A stretch of DNA of 64,000 nucleotides from an uncultured Pelagibacteraceae bacterium (lineage in GTDB: Bacteria; Pseudomonadota; Alphaproteobacteria; Pelagibacterales; Pelagibacteraceae): the NCBI GenBank assembly GCA_902592325.1, contig CACJEC010000001.1, positions 217,819 through 281,818 of the forward strand. The letters are read 5' to 3'. Made by a program: the position numbers and the translations under genes. The notes beneath the pieces are model-generated. The model was not told where the DNA came from. It searched no databases and saw only the letters and a list, made by a program, of their open reading frames with translations. Positions 7,886-16,219 of the stretch are shown here, one piece after another (position 1 is the stretch's first letter; every line of letters begins with the position of its first letter).

Positions 7886-9457
7886 TTAAAATACTAATAG
7901 ACTAATAATTACAACAACTAATATTCCAATTATTGATTGATTTCTAAAAGCGATCATTTCAGATCTCTTATTATTCAAAGCTGTATAAGAGTTTGAATTA
8001 TTAGGTATTTGCCCACTTGCTAAATAGGTCAAAGCTTGATTTGCCTTATCCATGATTTCTGGAAATTCCGGTAAACGCTTAATTACTTCTGATGTGTTTT
8101 GAAGTGTCTCATTAATTGTATTTAAAGGGTCCTTTGTTTCTTTTAACCAATTCTCTAAAACTGGTTTTGATGTTATCCAAATATTTGTATCTGGATTAAG
8201 TTTTCTTGCTACTCCTTCTACCACAACCATAGTTTTCTGAAGCATTAATAACTGAGGCTGTGTTTGCATATTAAATTTTTCAGTAACATTAAATAGTTGT
8301 TTAAGGAGTTTACCTCCAGATATGTCTTTAACTGCTTGACCAAAAATTGGCTCACCAATTGACCTCAATGCTTGTGCCAAGTCATCAATAGGAACTTCTT
8401 TTGGTACCAAACCTGCAACTAAATGTACTTCGGCAACTTTTTTATAATCTCTTTGAATAAATCCAAATAGGATTTCTGCTAAAAATCTTTTACTCATTTT
8501 ATCTAATCTACCCATAATTCCAAAATCAATTGGAACAATTTGACCACTAGTATTTATAAAAATATTTCCTTGATGCATATCTGCATGAAAAAAACCATCT
8601 CTTACAGCATGTCTTAGGAAATGTTGAATAATATCCTCTGCTATTTTATTTGTATCAATATTTTGTTTTTTAAGTTTTTCAGTTTCTCTAATCGAAACAC
8701 CTTCAACCCAGTCTAAGGTCATTACATGTTCACTTGTAAAATTCCAAAAAATTTCTGGAACCTTAAATCCCACATCATTTTTAGTATTTTCTGCAAATTC
8801 ATTAGCAGCTGCAGCTTCAAATCTTAGATCCATTTCCAAATTAGTTATCTCTTTTAGTAAAAAAACAACCTCTACAAGTTTTAATCTTTTTGTTTTTTTA
8901 ACTAATGATTCAACAAAAAAAGCAAATAGCATAATAGCATCGATCTCTTCATTAAAAATTTTTCTAATATTGGGTCTTAAAATCTTTATTGCTACATCTT
9001 TGATTGTTCCATTATCGTTTATCTGTGCTTTGTGAACTTGAGCTATAGATGCTGCTGCTACAGGCTCACTTAAATTAATAATTGTGTTAAAAGTTTCTTC
9101 ACCCAAATCTTTTCTAATTATCTCTTTAGCTTGATAAATTGAAAAGGGAGGTAATTTATCTTGTAAATTTTCTAATTTTTTTGATAATTCATTTCCAATT
9201 ATATCTGGTCTTGTTGCAAGAAACTGTCCAAGTTTAATAAAAGTTGTACCCATGGATTCTAAGGAACTTGATAATCTTTCACCTTCATCTTGTTGATCTT
9301 TATTTAATTGTTTTTTTTGGGAAAAAGAAAAAGCTAAAATTTTAAATATAATTTTTATTAAAAGGGGAGTTTCTTGAAATTTGGATGTAATTTTTAAAAT
9401 GTCTGATTTTGCTACTTTTCTTCCTAGTTTGAACAAAGTAATTAGTTTTTTTACCAT
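7886..9457 (-). CDS. ubiB: UbiB atypical kinase/ATPase for ubiquinone synthesis
   Basis: 523 residues. Family hallmarks are the KxGQ motif (FIKLGQFLATRPD), the Ala-rich loop AAASIAQVHKA that replaces the kinase P-loop, HADMHQGNIF and the DFG metal site in PIDFGIMGRLD. A hydrophobic C-terminus (IIGILVVVIISLLVF) anchors it to the inner membrane. UbiB/COQ8 proteins support ubiquinone synthesis through ATPase activity. The gene overlaps ubiE by one base. Confidence 0.95.
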   Translation of the reverse strand: MVKKLITLFKLGRKVAKSDILKITSKFQETPLLIKIIFKILAFSFSQKKQLNKDQQDEGERLSSSLESMGTTFIKLGQFLATRPDIIGNELSKKLENLQDKLPPFSIYQAKEIIRKDLGEETFNTIINLSEPVAAASIAQVHKAQINDNGTIKDVAIKILRPNIRKIFNEEIDAIMLFAFFVESLVKKTKRLKLVEVVFLLKEITNLEMDLRFEAAAANEFAENTKNDVGFKVPEIFWNFTSEHVMTLDWVEGVSIRETEKLKKQNIDTNKIAEDIIQHFLRHAVRDGFFHADMHQGNIFINTSGQIVPIDFGIMGRLDKMSKRFLAEILFGFIQRDYKKVAEVHLVAGLVPKEVPIDDLAQALRSIGEPIFGQAVKDISGGKLLKQLFNVTEKFNMQTQPQLLMLQKTMVVVEGVARKLNPDTNIWITSKPVLENWLKETKDPLNTINETLQNTSEVIKRLPEFPEIMDKANQALTYLASGQIPNNSNSYTALNNKRSEMIAFRNQSIIGILVVVIISLLVF

Positions 9458-10161
9458 TAAATTTTCCAGCCACTATGAATTGATACTAAACCACCAGACA
9501 AATTACGAAATGAACATTTTTTAAAGTTATTTTTTTCCATTAAAAAAATCAATTCATCTTGATTTACAAAATTTTCAATACTTTTAACCAAATATTCGTA
9601 AGGTTCCTTTTCTCCAACTATAATATTTCCAATTAAAGGAATTAATTTTGAATAATTCTCATAAAGAAAATTTAATTTCGAATTTTGTATTTTTGAAAAT
9701 TCAAGACATAAAAATCGACCACCTGGTTTTAAAACTCTATATGCCTCCGATAAAGCTTTGCTAATATTCTTAGTATTTCTTAGTCCAAAACTAATAGTAT
9801 AAAAATCAAAGGAGTTTTCCAAAATAGGTAATCTTTCAGCTGAAGCTATAATCCACTTAATATTATCATATTTATTCAATTTTTCTTTACCTTTGGCAAT
9901 CATACTTTTGTTTGGGTCAACACATGTAATTGCTAAATTTTTTTTTGTATTATCTAAAAATAATTTTCCGATATCACCTGTGCCACAAGCAACATCAATC
10001 AAATTACTTTGTAAAGATGGGTTCATCATATTAATTAAATTTTTTTTCCAGATTCGATGAGTTCCTAAGGACATAAAATCGTTCATGAGATCATATTTGT
10101 TATAAACTTTATCAAATACACCTTGAACTAAACCTTTTTTATTTTGAAGATTTTGTTGCAT
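9457..10161 (-). CDS. ubiE: Demethylmenaquinone/2-methoxy-benzoquinol C-methyltransferase
   Basis: 234 residues, class I SAM methyltransferase. VFDKVYNKYDLMNDFMSLG, the SAM loop DVACGTGDIG, and GLRNTKNISKALSEAYRVLKPGGR are the conserved blocks of UbiE/COQ5. It adds the C-methyl group in ubiquinone synthesis. It is first in the minus-strand run ubiE-ubiB-coaBC-dut and divergent from mutM across only 31 bases, so the two promoters must overlap or be very compact. With coq7 at 19.7 kb it documents aerobic ubiquinone synthesis. Confidence 0.96.
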   Translation of the reverse strand: MQQNLQNKKGLVQGVFDKVYNKYDLMNDFMSLGTHRIWKKNLINMMNPSLQSNLIDVACGTGDIGKLFLDNTKKNLAITCVDPNKSMIAKGKEKLNKYDNIKWIIASAERLPILENSFDFYTISFGLRNTKNISKALSEAYRVLKPGGRFLCLEFSKIQNSKLNFLYENYSKLIPLIGNIIVGEKEPYEYLVKSIENFVNQDELIFLMEKNNFKKCSFRNLSGGLVSIHSGWKI

Positions 10162-10192
10162 AATTAATTTTATATTATCAATATAGTATTAA

Positions 10193-11056
10193 ATGCCAGA
10201 ATTACCAGAAGTAGAAATTGTAAAAAAATCTTTAAATAAAAAAATTCGACAAAAAAAGGTTAAAAAAGTAATTATAAAAAATAGGAATTTGAGAATTAAA
10301 ATACCTAGAAATTTTGAAAAATTTCTTGAAAACAAAATAATAGATAAAGTCTCAAGATTTTCTAAGTATCTAATTTTTTATTTGCCTAATAATGAGTTTT
10401 TTTTAGTTCATTTAGGTATGTCTGGAACAATTCACTTGGTTGATAATAAAATTAAAAAAGATTTTACAAATTTAAGTTTTTATAATTCACCTTTTTTACC
10501 AAAAGAACATAATCATGTAGAAATTATTTTTGATAAGTTTAGAATAATTTATAATGATCCAAGACGCTTTGGTTTTTTTCAGATAATTAAAACTACTCAT
10601 AATTTAAAAAAAAGGTTTTCAAATTTAGGACCCGAACCATTTGATAAAAAATTTAATCTTAATTATTTTAATAAGTTTAAAAAGAATAAAAATAGAAATA
10701 TTAAAAACATTTTAATTGATCAAAAATTTGTATCTGGAATAGGAAATATATATGCAAGTGAAATATTATTTTTGAGTAGAATAAATCCTAATAAAAAAAT
10801 TAAATTTTTAAACAAAAAGGACTGTATACAAATCATATTAAATTCAAAAAAAGTACTTTTAAAAGCAATACAAAAAGGGGGTTCCAGCATAAGAGATTTT
10901 AAAAATATAGATGGTTATAAAGGTGGTTTTCAAGATAATTTTAATGTTTATCAAAGAGAGGGTTTAATTTGCAAAAGAACTAATTGCAAAGGCATGGTTA
11001 AGAAAAAAATAATTAATAATAGATCAACTTTTTTTTGTAATTTTTGTCAAAAATAA
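10193..11056 (+). CDS. mutM: Formamidopyrimidine-DNA glycosylase
   Basis: 287 residues. The mature N-terminal Pro2-Glu3 of PELPEVE forms the catalytic Schiff base, HLGMSG carries the conserved Lys/Gly loop, LIDQKFVSGIGNIYASEIL is the helix-two-turn-helix, and the C-terminus has the zinc finger CKRTNC...CNFC (CX4C-X16-CX2C). It excises 8-oxoguanine and formamidopyrimidines. It precedes rpsT and dnaA, a gene order often seen in alphaproteobacteria. Confidence 0.97.
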   Translation: MPELPEVEIVKKSLNKKIRQKKVKKVIIKNRNLRIKIPRNFEKFLENKIIDKVSRFSKYLIFYLPNNEFFLVHLGMSGTIHLVDNKIKKDFTNLSFYNSPFLPKEHNHVEIIFDKFRIIYNDPRRFGFFQIIKTTHNLKKRFSNLGPEPFDKKFNLNYFNKFKKNKNRNIKNILIDQKFVSGIGNIYASEILFLSRINPNKKIKFLNKKDCIQIILNSKKVLLKAIQKGGSSIRDFKNIDGYKGGFQDNFNVYQREGLICKRTNCKGMVKKKIINNRSTFFCNFCQK

Positions 11057-11068
11057 ATAATTATTTGA

Positions 11069-11097
11069 TTGACCGATATAAATTCTCAAGTTATACC
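11069..11097 (+). promoter_or_regulatory. rpsT promoter giving a near-leaderless mRNA
   Basis: TTGACC at 11069-11074 is followed by 17 bases and TATACC (11092-11097), or by 16 bases and TTATAC (11091-11096). Transcription should begin about 11103-11105, while the rpsT ATG is at 11107, leaving almost no leader and no room for a Shine-Dalgarno. This is read from the motifs only. Confidence 0.5.
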
Positions 11098-11106
11098 CCT
11101 GCGCAT

Positions 11107-11367
11107 ATGGCAAACACAAAATCAGCAATTAAGAGAATTAGAAGAATTTCTAAACAAACAGTTGTGAATAGAGCTAGAAAAAGTAGGTATAGAAACGCTT
11201 TGAAGAAGATTAAACTTTTAATTGAAGATAAGAAAAAAGAAGAGGCATTAAAATTCTTGCCCAAATTGAATTCTGAACTAATGAAAATTGCCAAGACTGG
11301 AATTATAAAGAAACAAAACGCGTCAAGAAATGTTTCTAGAATTACAAAAAAAATAGCCTCACTATAA
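11107..11367 (+). CDS. rpsT: 30S ribosomal protein S20
   Basis: 86 residues starting MANTKSAIKRIRRISKQ, the S20 N-terminus. The open frame extends upstream to 11044, overlapping mutM, but those 21 extra residues do not belong to the family, so ATG 11107 is chosen. A TTGACC...TATACC promoter ends only ten bases before this start. The protein binds 16S rRNA. It is located between mutM and dnaA. Confidence 0.97.
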   Translation: MANTKSAIKRIRRISKQTVVNRARKSRYRNALKKIKLLIEDKKKEEALKFLPKLNSELMKIAKTGIIKKQNASRNVSRITKKIASL

Positions 11368-11641
11368 TCTTAACACCTGTAGTTGATTCAACCATAATGA
11401 TACGCATTATATGTCATTATCAAATTAATACTGTCTACATTTAGATTTATTAAATAAAAATTTTAAATTAACTGTATTAAAAATTTTACAATTTTAAAAA
11501 AGAAAAAAAATTCTTGTCAAATAAAAATTATTTTTTTTTTTAAATTCACACAATCCTAGATTACATTTTTTTTTAATTATAAAAAAATATTTCTTGCAAA
11601 TATTTTCATTATGGTACTTAGTAAGATTGACCTCCAAAAAT
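11368..11641. other. AT-rich rpsT-dnaA intergenic region
   Basis: The longest gene-free stretch of the window (274 bases). It holds a 7-bp inverted repeat ATAATGA/TCATTAT (11394-11400 and 11414-11420, 13-base loop) without a following T-run, then A- and T-tracts. The only DnaA-box-like word seen is AAATTCACA near 11543, a 7/9 match to TTATNCACA. I see no cluster of DnaA boxes, so it does not look like a replication origin. The inverted repeat may be an operator or mRNA-end hairpin. Confidence 0.4.
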
Positions 11642-13063
11642 ATGAACACAAGCTTTACAAAAAAAAATTCAGAGAATTTTAAATTAGAAAATTTGAATTG
11701 GGCTGTAATACAGTCACAAATGAAAAGTAAATTAGGAATTGAAATATATGAGAGTTGGTTAAAAAAAATAAATTTTGTAGAAGAGTTTAACAATTATATT
11801 CTTTTAACAGTTCCTACTAGATTCATAAGAGACTGGATTACTTCAAGATATTTAGATCAGATATTACAAATAGTGAGAAGCTTTAAAAAAGATATAATTA
11901 GAATTGAATTTAAAATAGATGATAAGAAAACTAATGAAATTGATGAGAAAGAAAGCGAAGTTCAAAATTTTAAAAATAAAGAAAATATATCATTTATAAA
12001 AGACTCCTATCTACAATATAATCGCATTGATCCAAATAAAAGATTCGATAATTTTTTAACTAGTTCTAGTAATAAACTTGCTTACGAAGCATCAATTAAA
12101 GTATCTGAGGATGTATCACATTATAATCCACTATACATTTATGGGGGCGTTGGTATGGGAAAAACACATTTATTAAATGCAATTGGTTTGGAGCTAAAAA
12201 AACAAAATAAGGTAATGTTTATTTCAGCAGAGCGATTTATGTATCAATTTGTTAAATCGATTAAATCTAATGATATGGTAAAATTCAAAGAATATTTTAG
12301 AAATACTGATGTTTTATTAATTGATGATATTCAGTTTATGAATGGAAAAGAAGCAATGCAGGAAGAATTTTTCCATACATTTAATGCTTTATTAGACAAG
12401 GGATCACAAATTATACTCTCTGCTGATAGAGCACCCAATAAATTATCAAGAATACAAGAAAGGATTAAATCTAGATTTTCTGGTGGTTTAGTGGTTGATA
12501 TTCAAAAACCTGATTATGAGCTAAGAAAAAAAATTGTTGAAAAAAAAACTAGAGAATTAAATGATCTTTATTCAGAACAAATTAATATTTCTAGAGAAAT
12601 TCAAGATTATATAAGTACTGAAATTACTGCTAGTATTAGAGAGATTGTTGGTGCAATTAATAGAATAGTTTCATTTTCTCGGGTTTATAACAAGACACCG
12701 AATTTAGCAGAGACAAAAGTTGTATTAAAAGATTTGTTAAATGTTTCAGAAAATAAAGTGACGATTGATTTGATACAAACTCTTGTATGTAAATTTTTTA
12801 AAATTAGTAAAAATGAAATGTTATCATCTAGAAGATCAAGATATTTAGTTAGACCAAGGCAAACAGCTATATACCTAACAAAAATTTTAACATCAAAATC
12901 GCTTCCTGAAATTGGTCGTGAATTTTCAAATAGAGATCATACTACGATTATACATTCTGTTAAAACTATAGAAAAGTTGAAAGAAAATGACCCTGAAATG
13001 GTGGAGAACATTAATAAACTTAAAAATCAGATATTGTATAATAATAAAAATAATGAAATTTAA
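11642..13063 (+). CDS. dnaA: Chromosomal replication initiator DnaA
   Basis: 473 residues from ATG 11642 (MNTSFTKKN); the frame is open to 11594 but the extra 16 residues look non-coding. Domain I occupies about residues 1-80, followed by a charged linker. The AAA+ module has Walker A GGVGMGKTHLLNAIG and Walker B VLLIDDIQFM. The C-terminal DNA-binding domain carries the signature SNRDHTTIIHSVKTIEKL. It unwinds oriC to start replication. It overlaps the start of dnaN by 11 bases. Confidence 0.97.
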   Translation: MNTSFTKKNSENFKLENLNWAVIQSQMKSKLGIEIYESWLKKINFVEEFNNYILLTVPTRFIRDWITSRYLDQILQIVRSFKKDIIRIEFKIDDKKTNEIDEKESEVQNFKNKENISFIKDSYLQYNRIDPNKRFDNFLTSSSNKLAYEASIKVSEDVSHYNPLYIYGGVGMGKTHLLNAIGLELKKQNKVMFISAERFMYQFVKSIKSNDMVKFKEYFRNTDVLLIDDIQFMNGKEAMQEEFFHTFNALLDKGSQIILSADRAPNKLSRIQERIKSRFSGGLVVDIQKPDYELRKKIVEKKTRELNDLYSEQINISREIQDYISTEITASIREIVGAINRIVSFSRVYNKTPNLAETKVVLKDLLNVSENKVTIDLIQTLVCKFFKISKNEMLSSRRSRYLVRPRQTAIYLTKILTSKSLPEIGREFSNRDHTTIIHSVKTIEKLKENDPEMVENINKLKNQILYNNKNNEI

Positions 13064-14165
13064 TATTAACCAGCAAGATTTACAACAAGCTTTAAGTTAT
13101 TGTCAGGGTGTTATAGAAAAAAGAAGTACTCTTGAAATATTATCTAATGTTTTGTTGGATGTGAGTGATTCAAAATTAACAATAACAGCAACTGACTTAG
13201 ACTTAATATTTGTGCATCAAATTAAAAATATTGAGGTTATCGAGGAAGGAAAAACTACAACAAGATCATCACTTATGTATGATATTGTGAGAAAATTTTC
13301 TTCGGGAAAAAAAATAAATCTATTATTATCTGATAAAAGTAAACTCCAATTAGAATCTGAAAAATCAGTTTTTAATCTAAATTGTATTAATCCTTCAGAA
13401 TTTCCATTAACAGACGAAAATTTTAATGAAAATGAATTTTCTATAAATTCTAAAAGTTTATTAAAACTTTTGAATAAATGTAAATTTTCAGTCTCGAATG
13501 ATGAGACAAGACATTATTTAAGTGGCATATATATTCATCGAACAGAGGTTGATGATAAGAATTATCTTACAGCAGTTGCTACTGATAGTCATAGAATGTC
13601 TATTTCTAAAGTAAGACTTAATGAAAAAATAAATTTTGATCCAATAATTTTACCTAAAAAAACAATTTTTCAGCTTGTTTCATTATTAGATAATTATGAT
13701 GGGGATGTTAAAATTTCTAATATTAAATCAAAAATAAAATTTGAATTAAATAATAGTATTTTAATTTCAAAATTAATTGATGGTAAATTTCCAAATTATA
13801 TTCAAGTTATCCCAAAAAATAATCAGAAAAAACTTGAAATAGACTTAAAACTTTTCTTGGGTTCTGTAGATCGTGTTGCATCAGTATCATTAGATAAAAA
13901 AGATGGAGTTAAATTTAATTTAACAAAAGATATTTTGAATCTATCTGTAAATAATACTAATAGTGGAGATGGTAATGAAACTTTAAGTGTAAAATTTGAA
14001 CACGATCTAGAAATAAGCTTTAATTCTCGATATTTAATTGATGTAGCATCTCAGTTAGACGGAGAAAAAATAGAAATTTTCTTTAATGACACAGGGTCTC
14101 CTGCTTTAATTAAAGATCCAGGCGATTTTGATAGTATTTATGTTGTTATGCCTATGAAAGGTTAA
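13053..14165 (+). CDS. dnaN: DNA polymerase III beta sliding clamp
   Basis: 370 residues from ATG 13053 (MKFNINQQDLQQALS), inside the end of dnaA. An upstream in-frame ATG at 12987 would add 22 residues translated from dnaA sequence and is rejected. The three clamp domains are recognisable (EKRSTLEILSNVLL; ATDSHRMS; the C-terminal PALI...YVVMPMKG). The clamp tethers DNA polymerase III and repair factors. The 11-base overlap suggests coupled translation with dnaA. It ends convergent with plsC, overlapping by four bases. Confidence 0.97.
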   Translation: MKFNINQQDLQQALSYCQGVIEKRSTLEILSNVLLDVSDSKLTITATDLDLIFVHQIKNIEVIEEGKTTTRSSLMYDIVRKFSSGKKINLLLSDKSKLQLESEKSVFNLNCINPSEFPLTDENFNENEFSINSKSLLKLLNKCKFSVSNDETRHYLSGIYIHRTEVDDKNYLTAVATDSHRMSISKVRLNEKINFDPIILPKKTIFQLVSLLDNYDGDVKISNIKSKIKFELNNSILISKLIDGKFPNYIQVIPKNNQKKLEIDLKLFLGSVDRVASVSLDKKDGVKFNLTKDILNLSVNNTNSGDGNETLSVKFEHDLEISFNSRYLIDVASQLDGEKIEIFFNDTGSPALIKDPGDFDSIYVVMPMKG

Positions 14166-14863
14166 GAAATTTTATCTAGTTCAGAGTAAATTTTTTTTTC
14201 TAAATTATTGATAAATTCCAATTTTTCCATTCCATAATTTATTGGCTGAAGTATAGAGATTGTTATTTGTTTATTTGCTGTTTTAAAACCTTTTTTAGGC
14301 CACACATAACCAGAATTAATAGCAATAGGCTGACATGAAATCTTTAGTTCTTCATATAATCTTGAAACACCTTTTTTAAAAGGAGGTCTTTCCTCTGGTT
14401 TTGCTCTTGTGCCCTGAGGAAAGATAATTAATGGTCTATTAGTATTATTAATAATTTTTTTTATATCATCAAAAAAACTTAAATTATCTTTTGTAATTTT
14501 ACCTCTTTTTATTGAAACGGATCCAATTTTTTTTAAATACCATCCAAAAATTGGAATAAGTAATAATTCTCTTTTTAAAATGAAAACAGGAGAATTAAAT
14601 ATCGTTTGAAGATAAAAGGTTTCAAACATTGACTGATGAGAAGCTGCAATAAAAAACTTTTTATCATGAATAATATTTTCTTTTCCTAGTATTTTAATCT
14701 TTACAGATAAAATATTATGTAAACAAAAACTTGTCCAATGGCCCATTAATTTACCACCAAATAAAACTAAACTTTGTGGAAAAATTAAAGATGGCAAAAA
14801 TATTAGCGAAATGAAAATTATGCCTGAAAAAAAAATAATAGAAAAAAATAGATTTCTTAACAT
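14162..14863 (-). CDS. plsC: 1-acyl-sn-glycerol-3-phosphate acyltransferase
   Basis: 233 residues with an N-terminal membrane segment (about residues 1-38). The acyltransferase motif I reads HQSMFET, i.e. HX4E rather than the textbook HX4D; Glu here is seen in some PlsC relatives. Motif III FPQGTRAKPEE and motif IV PIAINSGYVWPKK are intact. It makes phosphatidic acid from lysophosphatidate at the inner membrane. It lies ten bases downstream of lysA on the same strand. Confidence 0.9.
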   Translation of the reverse strand: MLRNLFFSIIFFSGIIFISLIFLPSLIFPQSLVLFGGKLMGHWTSFCLHNILSVKIKILGKENIIHDKKFFIAASHQSMFETFYLQTIFNSPVFILKRELLLIPIFGWYLKKIGSVSIKRGKITKDNLSFFDDIKKIINNTNRPLIIFPQGTRAKPEERPPFKKGVSRLYEELKISCQPIAINSGYVWPKKGFKTANKQITISILQPINYGMEKLEFINNLEKKIYSELDKIS

Positions 14864-14873
14864 TTTTAAAATG

Positions 14874-16088
14874 TTACATTAATTCAGATATTTTTTGTCT
14901 TTTACTTATAATCTGAATTTTTGATCCCTTTATTAGTATTTCAATTGGTTTAGGTCTTACATTATAATTTGAAGCTAGAGAAGTTCCATATGCACCTACA
15001 TCACATATTACCAAAAAATCTTTTTCATTTAATTTTTGATATTTTCTAACAGTTGAAAATGTGTCTGTACTTTCACATATAGGTCCTACAAATTCATAAT
15101 TTTTGTTTTTATTATTTCTTACTTTTTTAGTAGGTATAATTTTATGATTAGCACCATATAATGCCGGTCTCATTAAATCATTCATTGCAGCATCTAAAAT
15201 CACAAAATCTTTCTTATATCCTTGTTTAATATATATAATTTTTGTTATTAAAATCGCTGAATTACCCACAATAGATCTACCAGGTTCAAAAATAATTTTG
15301 TAATTATTTTTTTTTAAAAACTTTTCAATATCTTTATAATATTTTTTTAAATCTATTTTTGAATTATTATGATTATAATCGATACCCATTCCTCCACCTA
15401 GGTCTATGTATTCAAATTTATGATTTGTTTTTTTTAGAATTTTGTCAATTACTTTAAGCATACTTTGGTATGGTTTGTGGCTTAGAATTTGACTACCAAT
15501 ATGAACACTTAAGCATTTTAAATTTAGATATTTTGATTTTTTTAAATAGTCTATTAGTTGTAGAAATATTTTTTGATTAACTCCAAATTTATTTTCTTTT
15601 TTACCAGTTGAAATTTGATTAAGAGTTTTTGCATCAGTATTTGGATTTAATCTTATACCAATATCAACATTTTTTTTTTTAATCTTTGCTATTTTTTCAA
15701 TTTCTAAAATCTCACTTTTAGATTCAGCATTTATTAGTAATATATTTTTACTTATAGCATATTCAATTTCAGCCTCAGTTTTACCAACACCTGAAAAAAC
15801 TATTTTTTTGGGTTTAATACCTGCCTTAAGGGCCTTCATCAGCTCACCTAAAGACACAACATCAGCACCTAGGTTTTGTTTTTTGATTTCTTTTAAAATA
15901 TTAAGGTTAGAATTTGCTTTAACTGCATAACAAATTAGTGGATCAATTTTTTTAAAATTTCTTTTCAGATTTTCAATATTATCTTTAATCTTTTTAAGTG
16001 AATAGCAATAAATCGGAGTTTTATATTTTTTTCCTAAAAAACTAACATCAAAACCCTCTATGGTTAGTTTATCTTTTTTATAAATCAT
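14874..16088 (-). CDS. lysA: Diaminopimelate decarboxylase
   Basis: 404 residues, fold-type III PLP enzyme. The PLP lysine lies in CYAVKANSN, the phosphate-binding glycines in GGGMGIDY and FEPGRSIVG, and the second-subunit Cys in PICESTDTF. It converts meso-diaminopimelate to lysine, the last step of the pathway. The start ATG overlaps the stop of the small lipoprotein gene by four bases (ATGA), forming argH-lptM-lysA. Confidence 0.97.
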   Translation of the reverse strand: MIYKKDKLTIEGFDVSFLGKKYKTPIYCYSLKKIKDNIENLKRNFKKIDPLICYAVKANSNLNILKEIKKQNLGADVVSLGELMKALKAGIKPKKIVFSGVGKTEAEIEYAISKNILLINAESKSEILEIEKIAKIKKKNVDIGIRLNPNTDAKTLNQISTGKKENKFGVNQKIFLQLIDYLKKSKYLNLKCLSVHIGSQILSHKPYQSMLKVIDKILKKTNHKFEYIDLGGGMGIDYNHNNSKIDLKKYYKDIEKFLKKNNYKIIFEPGRSIVGNSAILITKIIYIKQGYKKDFVILDAAMNDLMRPALYGANHKIIPTKKVRNNKNKNYEFVGPICESTDTFSTVRKYQKLNEKDFLVICDVGAYGTSLASNYNVRPKPIEILIKGSKIQIISKRQKISELM

Positions 16089-16219
16089 GAAGTGGTACTC
16101 ATTTGAGTACTAAGTATTTTCGAATTTTGTTTTTCCTCTTTATAAACAGGGTCGCCTTTTTTACCACAAGAATAGAGTAAAATAGTAATAAATAGAAATA
16201 TAAAAATTTTTTTTATCAT
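16085..16219 (-). CDS. lptM: Small lipoprotein (LptM/YifL-like)
   Basis: 44 residues. After MIKKIFIFLFITILL comes a lipobox LYSC with Cys18 as the lipidation site, then GKKGDPVYK, resembling the CGQKGPLY signature of LptM (YifL), a lipoprotein that assists LptD assembly in E. coli. It overlaps both neighbours by four bases (ATGA): the stop of argH upstream and the start of lysA downstream. The same lipoprotein sits next to lysA or argH in many proteobacteria. Functional equivalence is inferred from the short motif. Confidence 0.8.
   Translation of the reverse strand: MIKKIFIFLFITILLYSCGKKGDPVYKEEKQNSKILSTQMSTTS

Noticed and set aside
11368-11641. Possible replication origin upstream of dnaA
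   Set aside because: Only one weak DnaA-box-like word is visible and no cluster of boxes; being next to dnaA is not enough, as alphaproteobacterial origins usually lie elsewhere.
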